From CASQEL01 sp036655975 (GTDB lineage: Bacteria; Desulfobacterota; Desulfovibrionia; Desulfovibrionales; Desulfovibrionaceae): DNA of 50,175 nucleotides. The number at the start of each line of letters is the position of its first letter. Positions within the stretch are counted from its first letter, which is position 1. Shown here piece after piece: positions 24,444 through 32,757 of this stretch. Below the pieces are notes generated by a model. The model saw nothing but the letters and a program-made list of their open reading frames with translations, was not told the origin of the DNA and did no database searches. The position numbers and the translations under genes are program-made. The stretch is from assembly GCA_036655975.1 (NCBI GenBank), contig JAVVPD010000006.1, positions 1-50,175 on the forward strand, given 5' to 3'.

Positions 24444-26482
24444 GCCATATGGCCCGTATTCGGAATATCGGTGTCATCGCCCATATTGATGCCGGTAAAA
24501 CAACGCTTACCGAGCGTATGCTGTTCTATACCCGCAAGATTCACCGCATGGGTGAAGTCCACAACGGAACCGCAACCATGGATTATCTGCCCGAAGAACA
24601 AGAACGCGGCATAACCATTAGCTCCGCCTGCACCACCTGCCACTGGAACGAACACGAAATCAATATTATTGACACCCCAGGGCATGTGGATTTTACCATT
24701 GAAGTGGAACGATCCTTACGAGTTTTGGACGGAGCCATCGGCGTGTTTTGTGCTGTGGGCGGGGTACAGCCCCAATCGGAAACAGTATGGCGGCAATCGG
24801 AACAATTTAAGGTACCCAAAATTATTTTTATCAATAAAATTGATAGGGTGGGTGCAGACTTTGCAGCAGTGCTGCATTCACTCCACAATCGTTTGGCCGT
24901 CAATACTCTGCTTGTAACGCTTCCTGTGGGACAAGGTGAAGATTTTTCCGGCATTATTGATCTGATTACGCAAGAGCGCCTGCATTTTACTGCGGAAGAC
25001 CAAGGGCAAGCCTTAGTCCGCAGCCCCCTCACCGCAGATGAAAGCGCATTAGCCGCGCCGTGGCGCGAAAAATTATTGGAAAAATTGGCTGAGGCTGACG
25101 AGAGTTTTTTGGATACCTATCTTGCAGAAAACTTTACCATTGCGGACGTTCAGGCCGCTTTGCGCCGTGTGACCATCGCCAACACGGCTACGCCAGTCCT
25201 GTGCGGATCGGCCCTCAAAAATACGGGGATACAACCGGTACTGGACGCAGTATGCGCCTATCTGCCTTCTCCCCTCGATGTTCCTGCGCTCACGGGCCAC
25301 GATATGGCAGGGAAAAATCACCCCATTATTGCCAGTGCGGACGCGCCATTATCCGCCCTAATTTTTAAAGTATTGGTTGAAGGCGGACGCAAGCTTTCGT
25401 TCATGCGCCTGTATGCGGGCAGTATCAAGGAAGGCGAAAACTGCCGGAATATCTCGCAAAAATCAGACGATCGCGTCGGACACATTTACCGAATGCATGC
25501 CGACAGGCGGGAACAAATTCCTTCGGCTTCAGCGGGGGATATCGTGGCGCTCGTGGGCTTGCGTTCCGCGCTGACAGGGGCCACCTATGGCGCGCGTGAA
25601 CACCCCGTTTTGCTCGAACCCATTGCAGCCTATGAACCGGTTATCACTTTAGCGCTGGAACCCCGTAATGCGGACGAAGGCTCGGTGCTTGATGAAGCCC
25701 TGACGCGCTTCACCACAGAAGACCCTACCCTATTTGTGCGTACTGAAGAAGGCTCCGGGCACCGTATGGTATCGGGTATGGGGGAATTACATTTAGACGT
25801 CTTGTTGGAACGCATTAAACGGGAATACGCTATCAGCCCGCGTGCGGGCCAACCCCAGGTCGTGTGCCGAGAAACCGTGCTTAAAACTGCAGAGCACACG
25901 GGAATATTTGACCGTGAATTGGGTAAAGAACACCATTTTGGAAGTGTCAGCCTGAGTGTCGCGCCGCAAAAGCGCGGTACGGGCAATACGGTGCTTCTCG
26001 GAACATTTGTGCCCGTTGATCCTAAAGAAAAGGCCAAGTTGTGGCCGCAAGTTTGGTTAGATGCGGCGGTACAGGGCGCGCAAGACTGCCTGCAAAGCGG
26101 CATTCTGAATGGCTACCCTGTGCAGGATGTGCGGGTGTGTATTACGGGCATGGAGCGACGCGAGGGCCTCTCCTCTCCGGCAGGCTATCACATGGCCGCA
26201 GGTATAGCCCTGCGGGAAGCCTTAGCAGCCGCGCAGCCGGTGAATTTGGAACCCTTGATGTGGGTAGAAATTTCCGTACCTGAATCGTTTTTAGGCCCTG
26301 CCATCAGTCTGTTTTCTGCCTGTAGCGGAAAAGTGGAAAATCTTAGTGATCAGACCGGACAAAAAATAGTGCAGGGCCTTGCTCCCATGCGTCAACTTTT
26401 CGGTTTCTCCACGTCCTTACGATCCGTGACACAGGGGCGGGCCGGCTTAATAATGAAATTTGAACGCTTCGACACGGTGTAA
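24440..26482 (+). CDS. Elongation factor G, second-type paralogue
   Basis: The 680-residue protein is a translational GTPase of the EF-G family, which translocates tRNA and mRNA on the ribosome. GTPase motifs are AHIDAGKTT (residues 14-22), ERGITI (switch I), DTPGHVDF, NKIDR and SALKN. Domains II-V follow, with the catalytic-loop region RRE and a C-terminal QGRAGLIMKFERF. The context is not the str operon (rpsL-rpsG-fusA-tufA), and MDYLPEEQERG differs from typical main EF-G, so it is probably an accessory EF-G copy. Its ATG overlaps the upstream stop (ATGA), and rsmA starts at the next base after its stop. Whether it is the cell's only EF-G cannot be told here. Confidence 0.88.
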   Translation: MSHMARIRNIGVIAHIDAGKTTLTERMLFYTRKIHRMGEVHNGTATMDYLPEEQERGITISSACTTCHWNEHEINIIDTPGHVDFTIEVERSLRVLDGAIGVFCAVGGVQPQSETVWRQSEQFKVPKIIFINKIDRVGADFAAVLHSLHNRLAVNTLLVTLPVGQGEDFSGIIDLITQERLHFTAEDQGQALVRSPLTADESALAAPWREKLLEKLAEADESFLDTYLAENFTIADVQAALRRVTIANTATPVLCGSALKNTGIQPVLDAVCAYLPSPLDVPALTGHDMAGKNHPIIASADAPLSALIFKVLVEGGRKLSFMRLYAGSIKEGENCRNISQKSDDRVGHIYRMHADRREQIPSASAGDIVALVGLRSALTGATYGAREHPVLLEPIAAYEPVITLALEPRNADEGSVLDEALTRFTTEDPTLFVRTEEGSGHRMVSGMGELHLDVLLERIKREYAISPRAGQPQVVCRETVLKTAEHTGIFDRELGKEHHFGSVSLSVAPQKRGTGNTVLLGTFVPVDPKEKAKLWPQVWLDAAVQGAQDCLQSGILNGYPVQDVRVCITGMERREGLSSPAGYHMAAGIALREALAAAQPVNLEPLMWVEISVPESFLGPAISLFSACSGKVENLSDQTGQKIVQGLAPMRQLFGFSTSLRSVTQGRAGLIMKFERFDTV

Positions 26483-27277
26483 GTGAGCACCCCTATTATG
26501 CAGGTTTCACACCGCGCCAAAAAAAGTCTGGGGCAGCATTTTTTACGCGATCCGCAGATTTCAGAACGAATCGTCCGGTTGTTGCAATGTTCGGCTGATG
26601 ATGCGATAATTGAAATAGGGCCTGGGCCTGGTGCTTTAACACAAATATTGCAACAACAGGTATTTACCTCCTTATTGTTGCTGGAAAAAGATACTCACTG
26701 GGCGGCGGTAAGGCAAAAATTTGCCGACACACGTACGCAGGCCGTGCTTATGGATGCCCTGACCTTTGACTGGAAAAAACTCCTTGCAGACAGGCCGTGG
26801 AAAATTATTGGGAATTTGCCCTATAATGTGGCTTCTCCACTCATGTGGGATATTTTCTCGCAAGCAGCAGGCTTGCGGCGTGCCGTGTTTATGGTGCAAA
26901 AAGAAGTAGGCCAGCGCCTAGCCGCCCCGCCGGACAGCGCCCATTACGGGGGCCTTTCTGTATGGGTACAAAGCTTTGTTGTGCCACACTGGGCTTTTGT
27001 CGTGGGCCCCAACGCCTTTTCTCCACCGCCCAAGGTAGATTCAGCGGTAGTATCCTTCACACCTTTGGCACCAGAAAAATGGCCTGCCGACTCAGAAAAG
27101 TTGGCTTGGCTCATTAAAATATGTTTTCAGAATCGGCGTAAGCAATTGGGGTCAATCTTTCGGCAGAATGGCATTCTTCATTTGATGGAAAAACTGGAAG
27201 CACTGGGTATTAATCCGCAGCGACGGCCTGAAACACTCAGTCCTAAAGATTTTCAACAGATACTCGTGAAGGCTTGA
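26483..27277 (+). CDS. rsmA: 16S rRNA dimethyladenosine transferase RsmA (KsgA)
   Basis: RsmA dimethylates A1518 and A1519 near the 3' end of 16S rRNA, a late step in 30S assembly. The 264-residue protein has SLGQHFLRDPQI, the SAM site IIEIGPGPGALTQIL, and catalytic motif IV IGNLPYNVASPL. The C-terminal helical domain includes FQNRRKQLGS. The GTG at 26483 abuts the EF-G stop with no spacing and no good Shine-Dalgarno sequence. An ATG at 26498 would also give a complete protein. Translation is probably coupled to the upstream EF-G gene, matching a ribosome-related role. Confidence 0.93.
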   Translation: MSTPIMQVSHRAKKSLGQHFLRDPQISERIVRLLQCSADDAIIEIGPGPGALTQILQQQVFTSLLLLEKDTHWAAVRQKFADTRTQAVLMDALTFDWKKLLADRPWKIIGNLPYNVASPLMWDIFSQAAGLRRAVFMVQKEVGQRLAAPPDSAHYGGLSVWVQSFVVPHWAFVVGPNAFSPPPKVDSAVVSFTPLAPEKWPADSEKLAWLIKICFQNRRKQLGSIFRQNGILHLMEKLEALGINPQRRPETLSPKDFQQILVKA

Positions 27278-27278
27278 C

Positions 27279-27308
27279 TTTACCCAAAAAAGATGGATAT
27301 TTTATAAT
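27279..27308 (+). promoter_or_regulatory. Predicted sigma-70 promoter for the HU gene
   Basis: TTTACC at 27279-27284 and a perfect TATAAT at 27303-27308 are separated by 18 bases. Transcription would start near 27315, leaving a leader of about 98 bases before the HU start. The -35 matches the consensus at four of six positions. Confidence 0.5.
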
Positions 27309-27412
27309 CGGAAGAGCAGGGGATACGTAAAAGCTGTGTTCAGTGACGCGGATGGATATATTGGAAGCTGAGTAGGAGCATTGTTCATAACATTTTGGAG
27401 GAGGACGTCATA

Positions 27413-27685
27413 ATGACGAAGGCTGATCTAGTTGATAAAATTGCGGAAAAAACTCATATGACTAAGGCTGCCGCCGAAAGGGCGCTGAATTCTTTTCTGG
27501 ATTCTGTGAAGGAAGGTTTAGCCCAAGAAGGTAAGCTGACCTTGATGGGCTTCGGCACTTTCGCGGTGGAAAACCGGAAAGCACGGCAAGGTCGTAATCC
27601 CCGCACTGGTGAAAGCATTATAATCCCCGCTGCCAAAATGGTAAAATTTCGCCCCGGAAAAATGCTAAAAGACACTGTAAAATAA
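27413..27685 (+). CDS. HU-family histone-like DNA-binding protein
   Basis: The 90-residue protein is a normal-length HU/IHF homologue that bends and compacts DNA as a dimer. It begins MTKADLVDKIAEKTHMTKAA. It has the GFGTF turn and the DNA-contacting arm RKARQGRNPRTGESI with the conserved Arg-Asn-Pro tip, then VKFRPGKMLKD. The ATG has GGAGGAGG eight bases upstream, a very strong site fitting an abundant protein. It stands alone between its own promoter and a weak terminator. HU versus IHF subunit cannot be decided firmly, but the arm favours HU. Confidence 0.94.
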   Translation: MTKADLVDKIAEKTHMTKAAAERALNSFLDSVKEGLAQEGKLTLMGFGTFAVENRKARQGRNPRTGESIIIPAAKMVKFRPGKMLKDTVK

Positions 27686-27701
27686 TACCTCTATGCTGTA
27701 A

Positions 27702-27738
27702 AAGTCCCATAAACGTATATTTTGGGCTTGCTTTTTTT
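27702..27738 (+). terminator. Possible weak terminator after the HU gene
   Basis: AAGTCCCA at about 27704-27711 can pair with TGGGCTT at 27723-27729 with one bulge, followed by a run of seven T at 27732-27738. The stem is short and AT-rich around it, so termination may be partial. Confidence 0.4.
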
Positions 27739-27755
27739 ATAATTTTGTATATCAT
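27728..27755 (+). promoter_or_regulatory. Predicted promoter for rpsU operon
   Basis: TTGCTT (27728-27733) and TATCAT (27750-27755) are separated by 16 bases. The start would be near 27762, giving a leader of about 150 bases that contains the hairpin series before rpsU. An additional TATAAT at 27738-27743 lacks a matching -35. Confidence 0.35.
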
Positions 27756-27773
27756 CCTTCTTCTCTTGTAACA

Positions 27774-27912
27774 AAGGTTCAAAAAACCTTCTTTGCAAAA
27801 GGCCCCCACGGCAAGAAAGGGGGAACCTGCCCCCCTAGGGCAGGCGCACAGAACATTTCTGTGCATTGGCAAAGACTCTTTGCCACTATATTACGATGAG
27901 GGGGTGATTTTC
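27774..27912 (+). promoter_or_regulatory. Five-hairpin leader of rpsU with strong Shine-Dalgarno sequence
   Basis: Successive stems are 27774-27790 (AAGGTT/AACCTT), 27803-27823 (CCCCC/GGGGG), 27826-27844 (CCTGCCC/GGGCAGG), 27846-27864 (GCACAGA/TCTGTGC) and 27868-27884 (GGCAAAG/CTTTGCC). The last three are perfect 7-bp stems with loops of 5, 5 and 3 bases. GAGGGGGTGA at 27898-27907 follows, five bases before the TTG start. This organised leader suggests translational or autogenous control of S21; none is proven. Confidence 0.65.
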
Positions 27913-28116
27913 TTGCCCGGAGTATACCTTAACGAAGACGATTATAATTTCGACATCGCGTTACGTCGCTTCAAAAAGCAGGTTGAAAAGGCAGGAGTTC
28001 TTTCAGAAATGAAAAAACGCCAGCACTACGAAAAACCCAGCGTCATGCGTAAAAAGAAAAAGGCAGCTGCCAGAAAGCGTCTGATGAAAAAAATCAGAAA
28101 AATGAATTTGGCCTAG
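27913..28116 (+). CDS. rpsU: 30S ribosomal protein S21
   Basis: S21 binds near the 3' end of 16S rRNA and helps initiation on natural messages. The 67-residue protein shows the family sequence PGVYLNEDDYNFDIALRRFK and a very basic C-terminus with RKKKKAAARKRLMKKIRK. The start is TTG at 27913. The preceding GAGGGGGTGA is a strong site, and translation from it gives the exact usual N-terminus. The frame stays open upstream to an ATG at 27793, but that part is the hairpin leader. rpsU heads the macromolecular-synthesis cluster. A terminator at 28140 follows. Confidence 0.95.
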   Translation: MPGVYLNEDDYNFDIALRRFKKQVEKAGVLSEMKKRQHYEKPSVMRKKKKAAARKRLMKKIRKMNLA

Positions 28117-28139
28117 CTTTTTTTGTCGAGAGATATCAA

Positions 28140-28175
28140 GCGGGAAGCTCTGAACGGAGTTTCCCGCATTTTGTC
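28140..28175 (+). terminator. Terminator or attenuator between rpsU and yqeY
   Basis: GCGGGAA (28140-28146) pairs with TTCCCGC (28161-28167), extended inward by G.T and CTC/GAG pairs, and is followed by ATTTTGTCTT. Partial read-through here would let rpsU be expressed much more than dnaG and rpoD, as in the classical operon. Confidence 0.7.
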
Positions 28176-28201
28176 TTGGATTTTTAACCCCCCCACTTAT
28201 C

Positions 28202-28657
28202 ATGACACTAAATGAACGCATCGAAAAAGAATATATTGAAGCGTATAAAGCCAAACAGCAGCTTAAACTTGACGTATTGCGCCTGCTGAAAACGGCCATC
28301 AAAAATCTTTTGGTCGAATACCGCCGCCCGGGTGGTAGCTTAGATGATGCTGAAATCATGGATGTCCTGCTCCGCCAAGCCAAACAACGCCAGGACAGCA
28401 TTGAACAATACCGTGCCGCCAACCGTCATGATTTGGCAGATAAGGAAGCGGCAGAATTAGTTATCCTGCAAGAGTATCTTCCTAGGCCTTTGAGTACGGA
28501 AGAGTTAGCCGCCGCCATCGACACAGCCATTCACAGCACTGGAGCAAGCAAACCACAAGATATGGGCAAAGTCATGGCTGCCATGATGGAATTGTATAAG
28601 GGTCGCGTGGACGGCAAAGTGCTTTCGTCCACAGTGCGCCAACGCCTGAGCAACTAA
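28202..28657 (+). CDS. yqeY: GatB/YqeY domain protein
   Basis: The 151-residue protein matches the YqeY family, which shares the helical tail domain of GatB (tRNA-dependent amidotransferase). Typical parts are LNERIEKEYIEAYKAKQ, LDVLRLLKTAIKN, ELVILQEYLPRPLS and MGKVMAAMMELYKGRVDGK. Its function is unclear; a tRNA-binding or tRNA-quality role is assumed from the domain. It often follows rpsU in bacteria. The start ATG lacks a good Shine-Dalgarno sequence. The stop TAA overlaps the mutS2 ATG by one base (TAATG). Confidence 0.9.
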   Translation: MTLNERIEKEYIEAYKAKQQLKLDVLRLLKTAIKNLLVEYRRPGGSLDDAEIMDVLLRQAKQRQDSIEQYRAANRHDLADKEAAELVILQEYLPRPLSTEELAAAIDTAIHSTGASKPQDMGKVMAAMMELYKGRVDGKVLSSTVRQRLSN

Positions 28658-31002
28658 TGTCTGAATCCTTCCGTGCTGTCAGCATCCAAAAGCGCACCCT
28701 CAAGGCCTTAGAATTTTACAAGGTTCTTGATAAGCTTGCCTTTCACTGCCTTTCTGTTCCCGGCAGGCAGGCCGCCCTTGACGTGCGCCCCCATGCGAGC
28801 ATTGAAGAAGCGTGCCTGCACATGTGTCTTTTTGATGAAGGCCGCACATGGCTTACTGTAGCCCGCCAAGCTTCCGCACAAGATACTGGTTTTCGCCTAT
28901 CTTCTTTCCCCGACATTACGCAAATCATGCAGAGTGTGTTCAGCTCTTCTGCCGTGCTGGACGCCGAGGCCTTATGGGGAATCCGTGAAATTTTACATAT
29001 TTCGGAAAAGGCCCTGCAATCTCTGGCCCGCCCTGAAGCCCTCACCCACTGGCCTACCCTATTTGAGCGCTTTGGGCACGCATCACTGCCCAAGCAAACA
29101 TTGTCCGGCCTAAACCGCTGCCTCACTGAAGACGGACACTTAAAGGACGAAAGCTCACCAGAACTGCACCGAGTGCGCGCAGAATTGCGCCGCTTGCATC
29201 AATCCTGCATGCATAAGGTGAAAGATTTCGCCAACCAATACGCTATTTCCCACTACCTGCAAGATGAATTCATGACTCTTTCCTCAGACCGCTATGTTTT
29301 GCCCATGAAGGCGAACTTTAAAAGCCGTTTGCAAGGTATCATTCATGATTGGTCGCAAACGGGGGAAACCTGTTATTTTGAGCCGATGTTTCTGGTAGAA
29401 ATTAACAACCGTCTTCAAGAGCTTAAACATGAAGAACGCGAAGAAGAACGCAAAATTTTTGCCTATCTTACGAGTTTAGTGCGCGACGAAGCTCCGGCCA
29501 TTTCCGTTGCCAATGATTTTTTGCTTTTTTTAGACGTGCTACAGGCCAAGGTCAAATTTGCCGATGCGCTGCACGGTGAATGCGTCAACCTGACCACAGG
29601 GGGAGGCGTACAGCTATTTGCAGCGCGTCACCCCCTCTTGGTGCTCTCCGGCTCCCCCGCCCACCCCATTGATATCCATCTGCGTGAGCATGAACGCGGC
29701 CTGATTATTTCTGGCGGCAATGCGGGCGGAAAAACGGTTTGTCTGAAAACCTTGGGACTCATGGCGGCCATGACTTTAGCGGCGCTCCCTGTTTCGGTGG
29801 GCAAAGGCTCAAGTCTGCCCCCGTGGCAGCGTATTTTCGCCTTTATCGGTGATGAGCAAAGCCTTGATGACCACGTTTCCACCTTCACGGCCCAAATTCA
29901 AAACCTTGCCCATGCGTGGGAACAAACAGACAAAAATACCCTCATTTTATTAGATGAATTTGGTGCAGGTACCGACCCAGCACAAGGGGCAGCACTGGCG
30001 CAGGCCGTGCTCGACGCCCTGCTCGATATTGATGCCTATGTGGTGGCGGCAACGCATTTTCCTGCCCTAAAAGCCTACGCCCTGACCCGCGAAAAAGCCC
30101 GTGCAGCCTCGGTATTATTCGATCCCAATACCAAACGTCCGCTTTTTTGTCTGGCCTATGATCAAGTGGGGGCCAGTCAGGCACTGGACGTGGCCCGTGA
30201 ACACGGTCTGCCCGAAGGCATTTTACGCCGTGCTGAACAATATCTTTTACTCAGTGGGGAAGATGCGAGCGCCCTTATGGCCCGCCTGAATGCGCTCGCC
30301 GTAGAGCGCGAAAAAGAAAATACCTTGCTGCGCGAAGAACAGGAACGCCAACGCAACAAACGCCTCCAATTGCAAGAACGCTTTGAGCGTGAACGCAAGC
30401 AATTGTATGACGAAATGCGTAAACAATCGGCTACCTTACTACAAGCATGGAAAGAAGGACGCACGAGCCACAAGCAAACACTTAAAGAAATGGCCCGCTT
30501 GCGTACAAAACTTCTGCCAGAAAGCACGGAATCACCCCCGCCAGAGCTCCAGGCCGATCAGGTGCGTATTGGTCAGGAAGTCTTGCATAAAGGCTTTGGA
30601 AAAAAAGCGCGCGTCACGGATATTGACACGCGCAAAAAACGTGTCCGTATTGACATGAATGGCCTCGTTCTATGGGCAAATTTGCTAGATATTCAGGATA
30701 TTTCACCGTCTTCTCCCTTGCCATCACAGCAAGTTTTAGTGCATGTGCAAACACAAAGCTCACCTTTAACCCTTGACTTACGCGGAAAACGTGCTGATTT
30801 GGCTATGAGCGAAGTAGCGCAATTTTTAGATTCTGCCTTGTTGGCTGGTCGTAGTGTAGTGGAAGTGGTTCACGGACGTGGCACAGGGGTTTTACGCAAA
30901 CAAATTCATGCCTTCCTTCAAACTTTCCCCGGAATTAAAGATTTTTCGCTGGCGCCTGAAGATCGCGGTGGCGATGGCATGACCATCGTTACATTCAAAT
31001 AA
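28657..31002 (+). CDS. mutS2: Endonuclease MutS2
   Basis: MutS2 is a MutS-like ATPase without the mismatch-binding domain, linked to suppression of recombination and to rescue of collided ribosomes. The 781-residue protein has the core and clamp, Walker A ISGGNAGGKTVCLKTLG (about residues 350-366), Walker B LILLDEFGAGTDPAQGA and a charged coiled coil near residues 540-620. A C-terminal Smr nuclease domain contains LDLRGKRADLAM and EVVHGRGTGVLRKQ. The start overlaps the yqeY stop, so translation is probably coupled. dnaG begins 18 bases after the stop. Confidence 0.95.
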   Translation: MSESFRAVSIQKRTLKALEFYKVLDKLAFHCLSVPGRQAALDVRPHASIEEACLHMCLFDEGRTWLTVARQASAQDTGFRLSSFPDITQIMQSVFSSSAVLDAEALWGIREILHISEKALQSLARPEALTHWPTLFERFGHASLPKQTLSGLNRCLTEDGHLKDESSPELHRVRAELRRLHQSCMHKVKDFANQYAISHYLQDEFMTLSSDRYVLPMKANFKSRLQGIIHDWSQTGETCYFEPMFLVEINNRLQELKHEEREEERKIFAYLTSLVRDEAPAISVANDFLLFLDVLQAKVKFADALHGECVNLTTGGGVQLFAARHPLLVLSGSPAHPIDIHLREHERGLIISGGNAGGKTVCLKTLGLMAAMTLAALPVSVGKGSSLPPWQRIFAFIGDEQSLDDHVSTFTAQIQNLAHAWEQTDKNTLILLDEFGAGTDPAQGAALAQAVLDALLDIDAYVVAATHFPALKAYALTREKARAASVLFDPNTKRPLFCLAYDQVGASQALDVAREHGLPEGILRRAEQYLLLSGEDASALMARLNALAVEREKENTLLREEQERQRNKRLQLQERFERERKQLYDEMRKQSATLLQAWKEGRTSHKQTLKEMARLRTKLLPESTESPPPELQADQVRIGQEVLHKGFGKKARVTDIDTRKKRVRIDMNGLVLWANLLDIQDISPSSPLPSQQVLVHVQTQSSPLTLDLRGKRADLAMSEVAQFLDSALLAGRSVVEVVHGRGTGVLRKQIHAFLQTFPGIKDFSLAPEDRGGDGMTIVTFK

Positions 31003-31020
31003 TTTTGTCCGCAGAAGCTT

Positions 31021-32757
31021 ATGCAGCATAAAGATGCCATCCGCTTGATTAAGGAGCGTATCACAATTGTTGATATTGTGCGGCGTTATGTTGATCTTAA
31101 ACGTAATGGCCCGCGCTGGGTAGCGCCGTGCCCTTTTCATCAGGAAACCAAGCCTTCGTTTTCGGTTAATGAAGAAAATGGACTTTTTTATTGCTTTGGC
31201 TGTCAGGCCTCCGGCGATTTGTTCGATTTTTATGGAAGAATAAACGGACTCGACTTTAAAGAAACCCTAGAGCAATTAGCGGCTGAAGCCGGCATTACCT
31301 TGGATAAGGGCGGGGCGCGCCCAAATGGTGAAAAACGGCAAAATGATTCCCTCTCCACCCGGCGGAGCATTCTCGCCATGTACGAGCTGGCAAGCGCGCA
31401 TTTTAGTGGAAATTTGCACGGCCCAGAAGGCAGCGAATGCCGAGCATATATCGAAAAAAGAGGGCTGTCGCCGGAAATTATTCAAGCTTTTCATGTGGGG
31501 TGGAGTCAACGGCAATGGCAAGCTTTAGCGACTGTCCTGCAAAGGGGGGGCTTTGATCAAAAGCTTGCCGTTGAAGCGGGCCTGCTCGGTAAAAGTGATA
31601 AGTCCGGACGCGGGTATGACCGTTTTCGGGGGCGCCTTATTTTTCCCATCAAAAATTTGTCTAATCAGGTCATCGCTTTTGGGGGAAGAATTATTGCGGA
31701 TGAAGATGAGGCCAAGTACATTAACAGTGCTGATTCCATGGTGTATAAAAAGGGGGATAATCTCTACGGATTGCCCCAAGCCCGCCGCGCCATCGCCGCA
31801 CAGGGCAAAGCTTTATTGACCGAAGGCTATATGGATGTGCTGACGCTGCACCAATACGGCTATACCCATGCGGTAGGTGTGCTGGGTACGGCGTTGACAC
31901 CGGAACAGATCAAGCGTTTATCCGGTTTTACCTCGAATATGGTGCTGCTTTTCGACGGCGACAGGGCTGGGCGCAAGGCCGCTTTACGCAGTAGTGAAAT
32001 GCTGCTGGTTCGGGGTTTGGCCTGCACTGTTGTTTTATTGCCTGAGGGCGAAGACATTGACAGCTTTTTACGCACTCAAGGCCCAGAAGCCTTTAATACG
32101 CTGCAAGCAAGTGCCCCAGACGGGCTCAAATTTTGTATAGATGTTTTGCGTGAATTAGCTCCGAAAGAAACAGTGGAATGGGCGCGGGCTTTTTTAAAAA
32201 AAGTGGAACTTCCCGAACTGGTGAGTCCCTATGTAAGTCGCCTTGCCAATTGGCTACAACTGTCTGAGGAATATTTACGCACAACGGTGGCAGATGCTCA
32301 CGGTCGCACAGTGGAAAGCAAAGCTGCTGGTGCCCGCTCTAGAATGTCTTCGACAACCATGCGTGACAGAGAAATATTACTTTTCGCCGTCCGCTACCCG
32401 CACAGACTGGATGATGTGCGCCAGGCCGGAGCAGATCTGGCCCTGACAACGGCCATGGGGCGCCAATTATGGGATAAACTTGAACGCTACGATCCCGAAG
32501 AGGTGGTCTACCATCTCAATGACCGAGAAAAAGCCTTTTGGATGCAATGCCGCAATGGTGAGGCAGCACCCTTGGATTCCGGTGATCGAGAACTTGAAAA
32601 TCTGTTAAAAGAGCTCAATGCATTTTACGCAGCTTCTCAAAAATCTAATCTTTCAGCTGCTTTACGGGAAAGCTCAAGAGCAGGTGACTTTGAAGCTGAT
32701 TTAGATTATCTTCGCGCGCTGCAGGAAACTCTGGAGAGGAATAATGAGCAATCTTAA
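31021..32757 (+). CDS. dnaG: DNA primase DnaG
   Basis: DnaG makes RNA primers for the replication fork. The 578-residue protein has the N-terminal CHC2 zinc finger with Cys37, His40, Cys58 and Cys61 (CPFHQE and CFGC). The catalytic core contains the RGRLIFPI block, the TOPRIM glutamate motif LLTEGYMDVLTLHQYG and the DGDRAG acidic motif. A shorter-than-average C-terminal helicase-binding domain follows (E. coli 581 residues). The ATG is preceded by a weak GCAGAAG. The last 14 bases overlap rpoD, which preserves the classic dnaG-rpoD coupling. Confidence 0.97.
   Translation: MQHKDAIRLIKERITIVDIVRRYVDLKRNGPRWVAPCPFHQETKPSFSVNEENGLFYCFGCQASGDLFDFYGRINGLDFKETLEQLAAEAGITLDKGGARPNGEKRQNDSLSTRRSILAMYELASAHFSGNLHGPEGSECRAYIEKRGLSPEIIQAFHVGWSQRQWQALATVLQRGGFDQKLAVEAGLLGKSDKSGRGYDRFRGRLIFPIKNLSNQVIAFGGRIIADEDEAKYINSADSMVYKKGDNLYGLPQARRAIAAQGKALLTEGYMDVLTLHQYGYTHAVGVLGTALTPEQIKRLSGFTSNMVLLFDGDRAGRKAALRSSEMLLVRGLACTVVLLPEGEDIDSFLRTQGPEAFNTLQASAPDGLKFCIDVLRELAPKETVEWARAFLKKVELPELVSPYVSRLANWLQLSEEYLRTTVADAHGRTVESKAAGARSRMSSTTMRDREILLFAVRYPHRLDDVRQAGADLALTTAMGRQLWDKLERYDPEEVVYHLNDREKAFWMQCRNGEAAPLDSGDRELENLLKELNAFYAASQKSNLSAALRESSRAGDFEADLDYLRALQETLERNNEQS

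Noticed and set aside
27793..27912. N-terminal extension of S21 by an open frame from an ATG at 27793
   Set aside because: The stretch is a series of hairpins, a strong Shine-Dalgarno sits just before the TTG at 27913, and S21 homologues begin at PGV. No family similarity is seen upstream.
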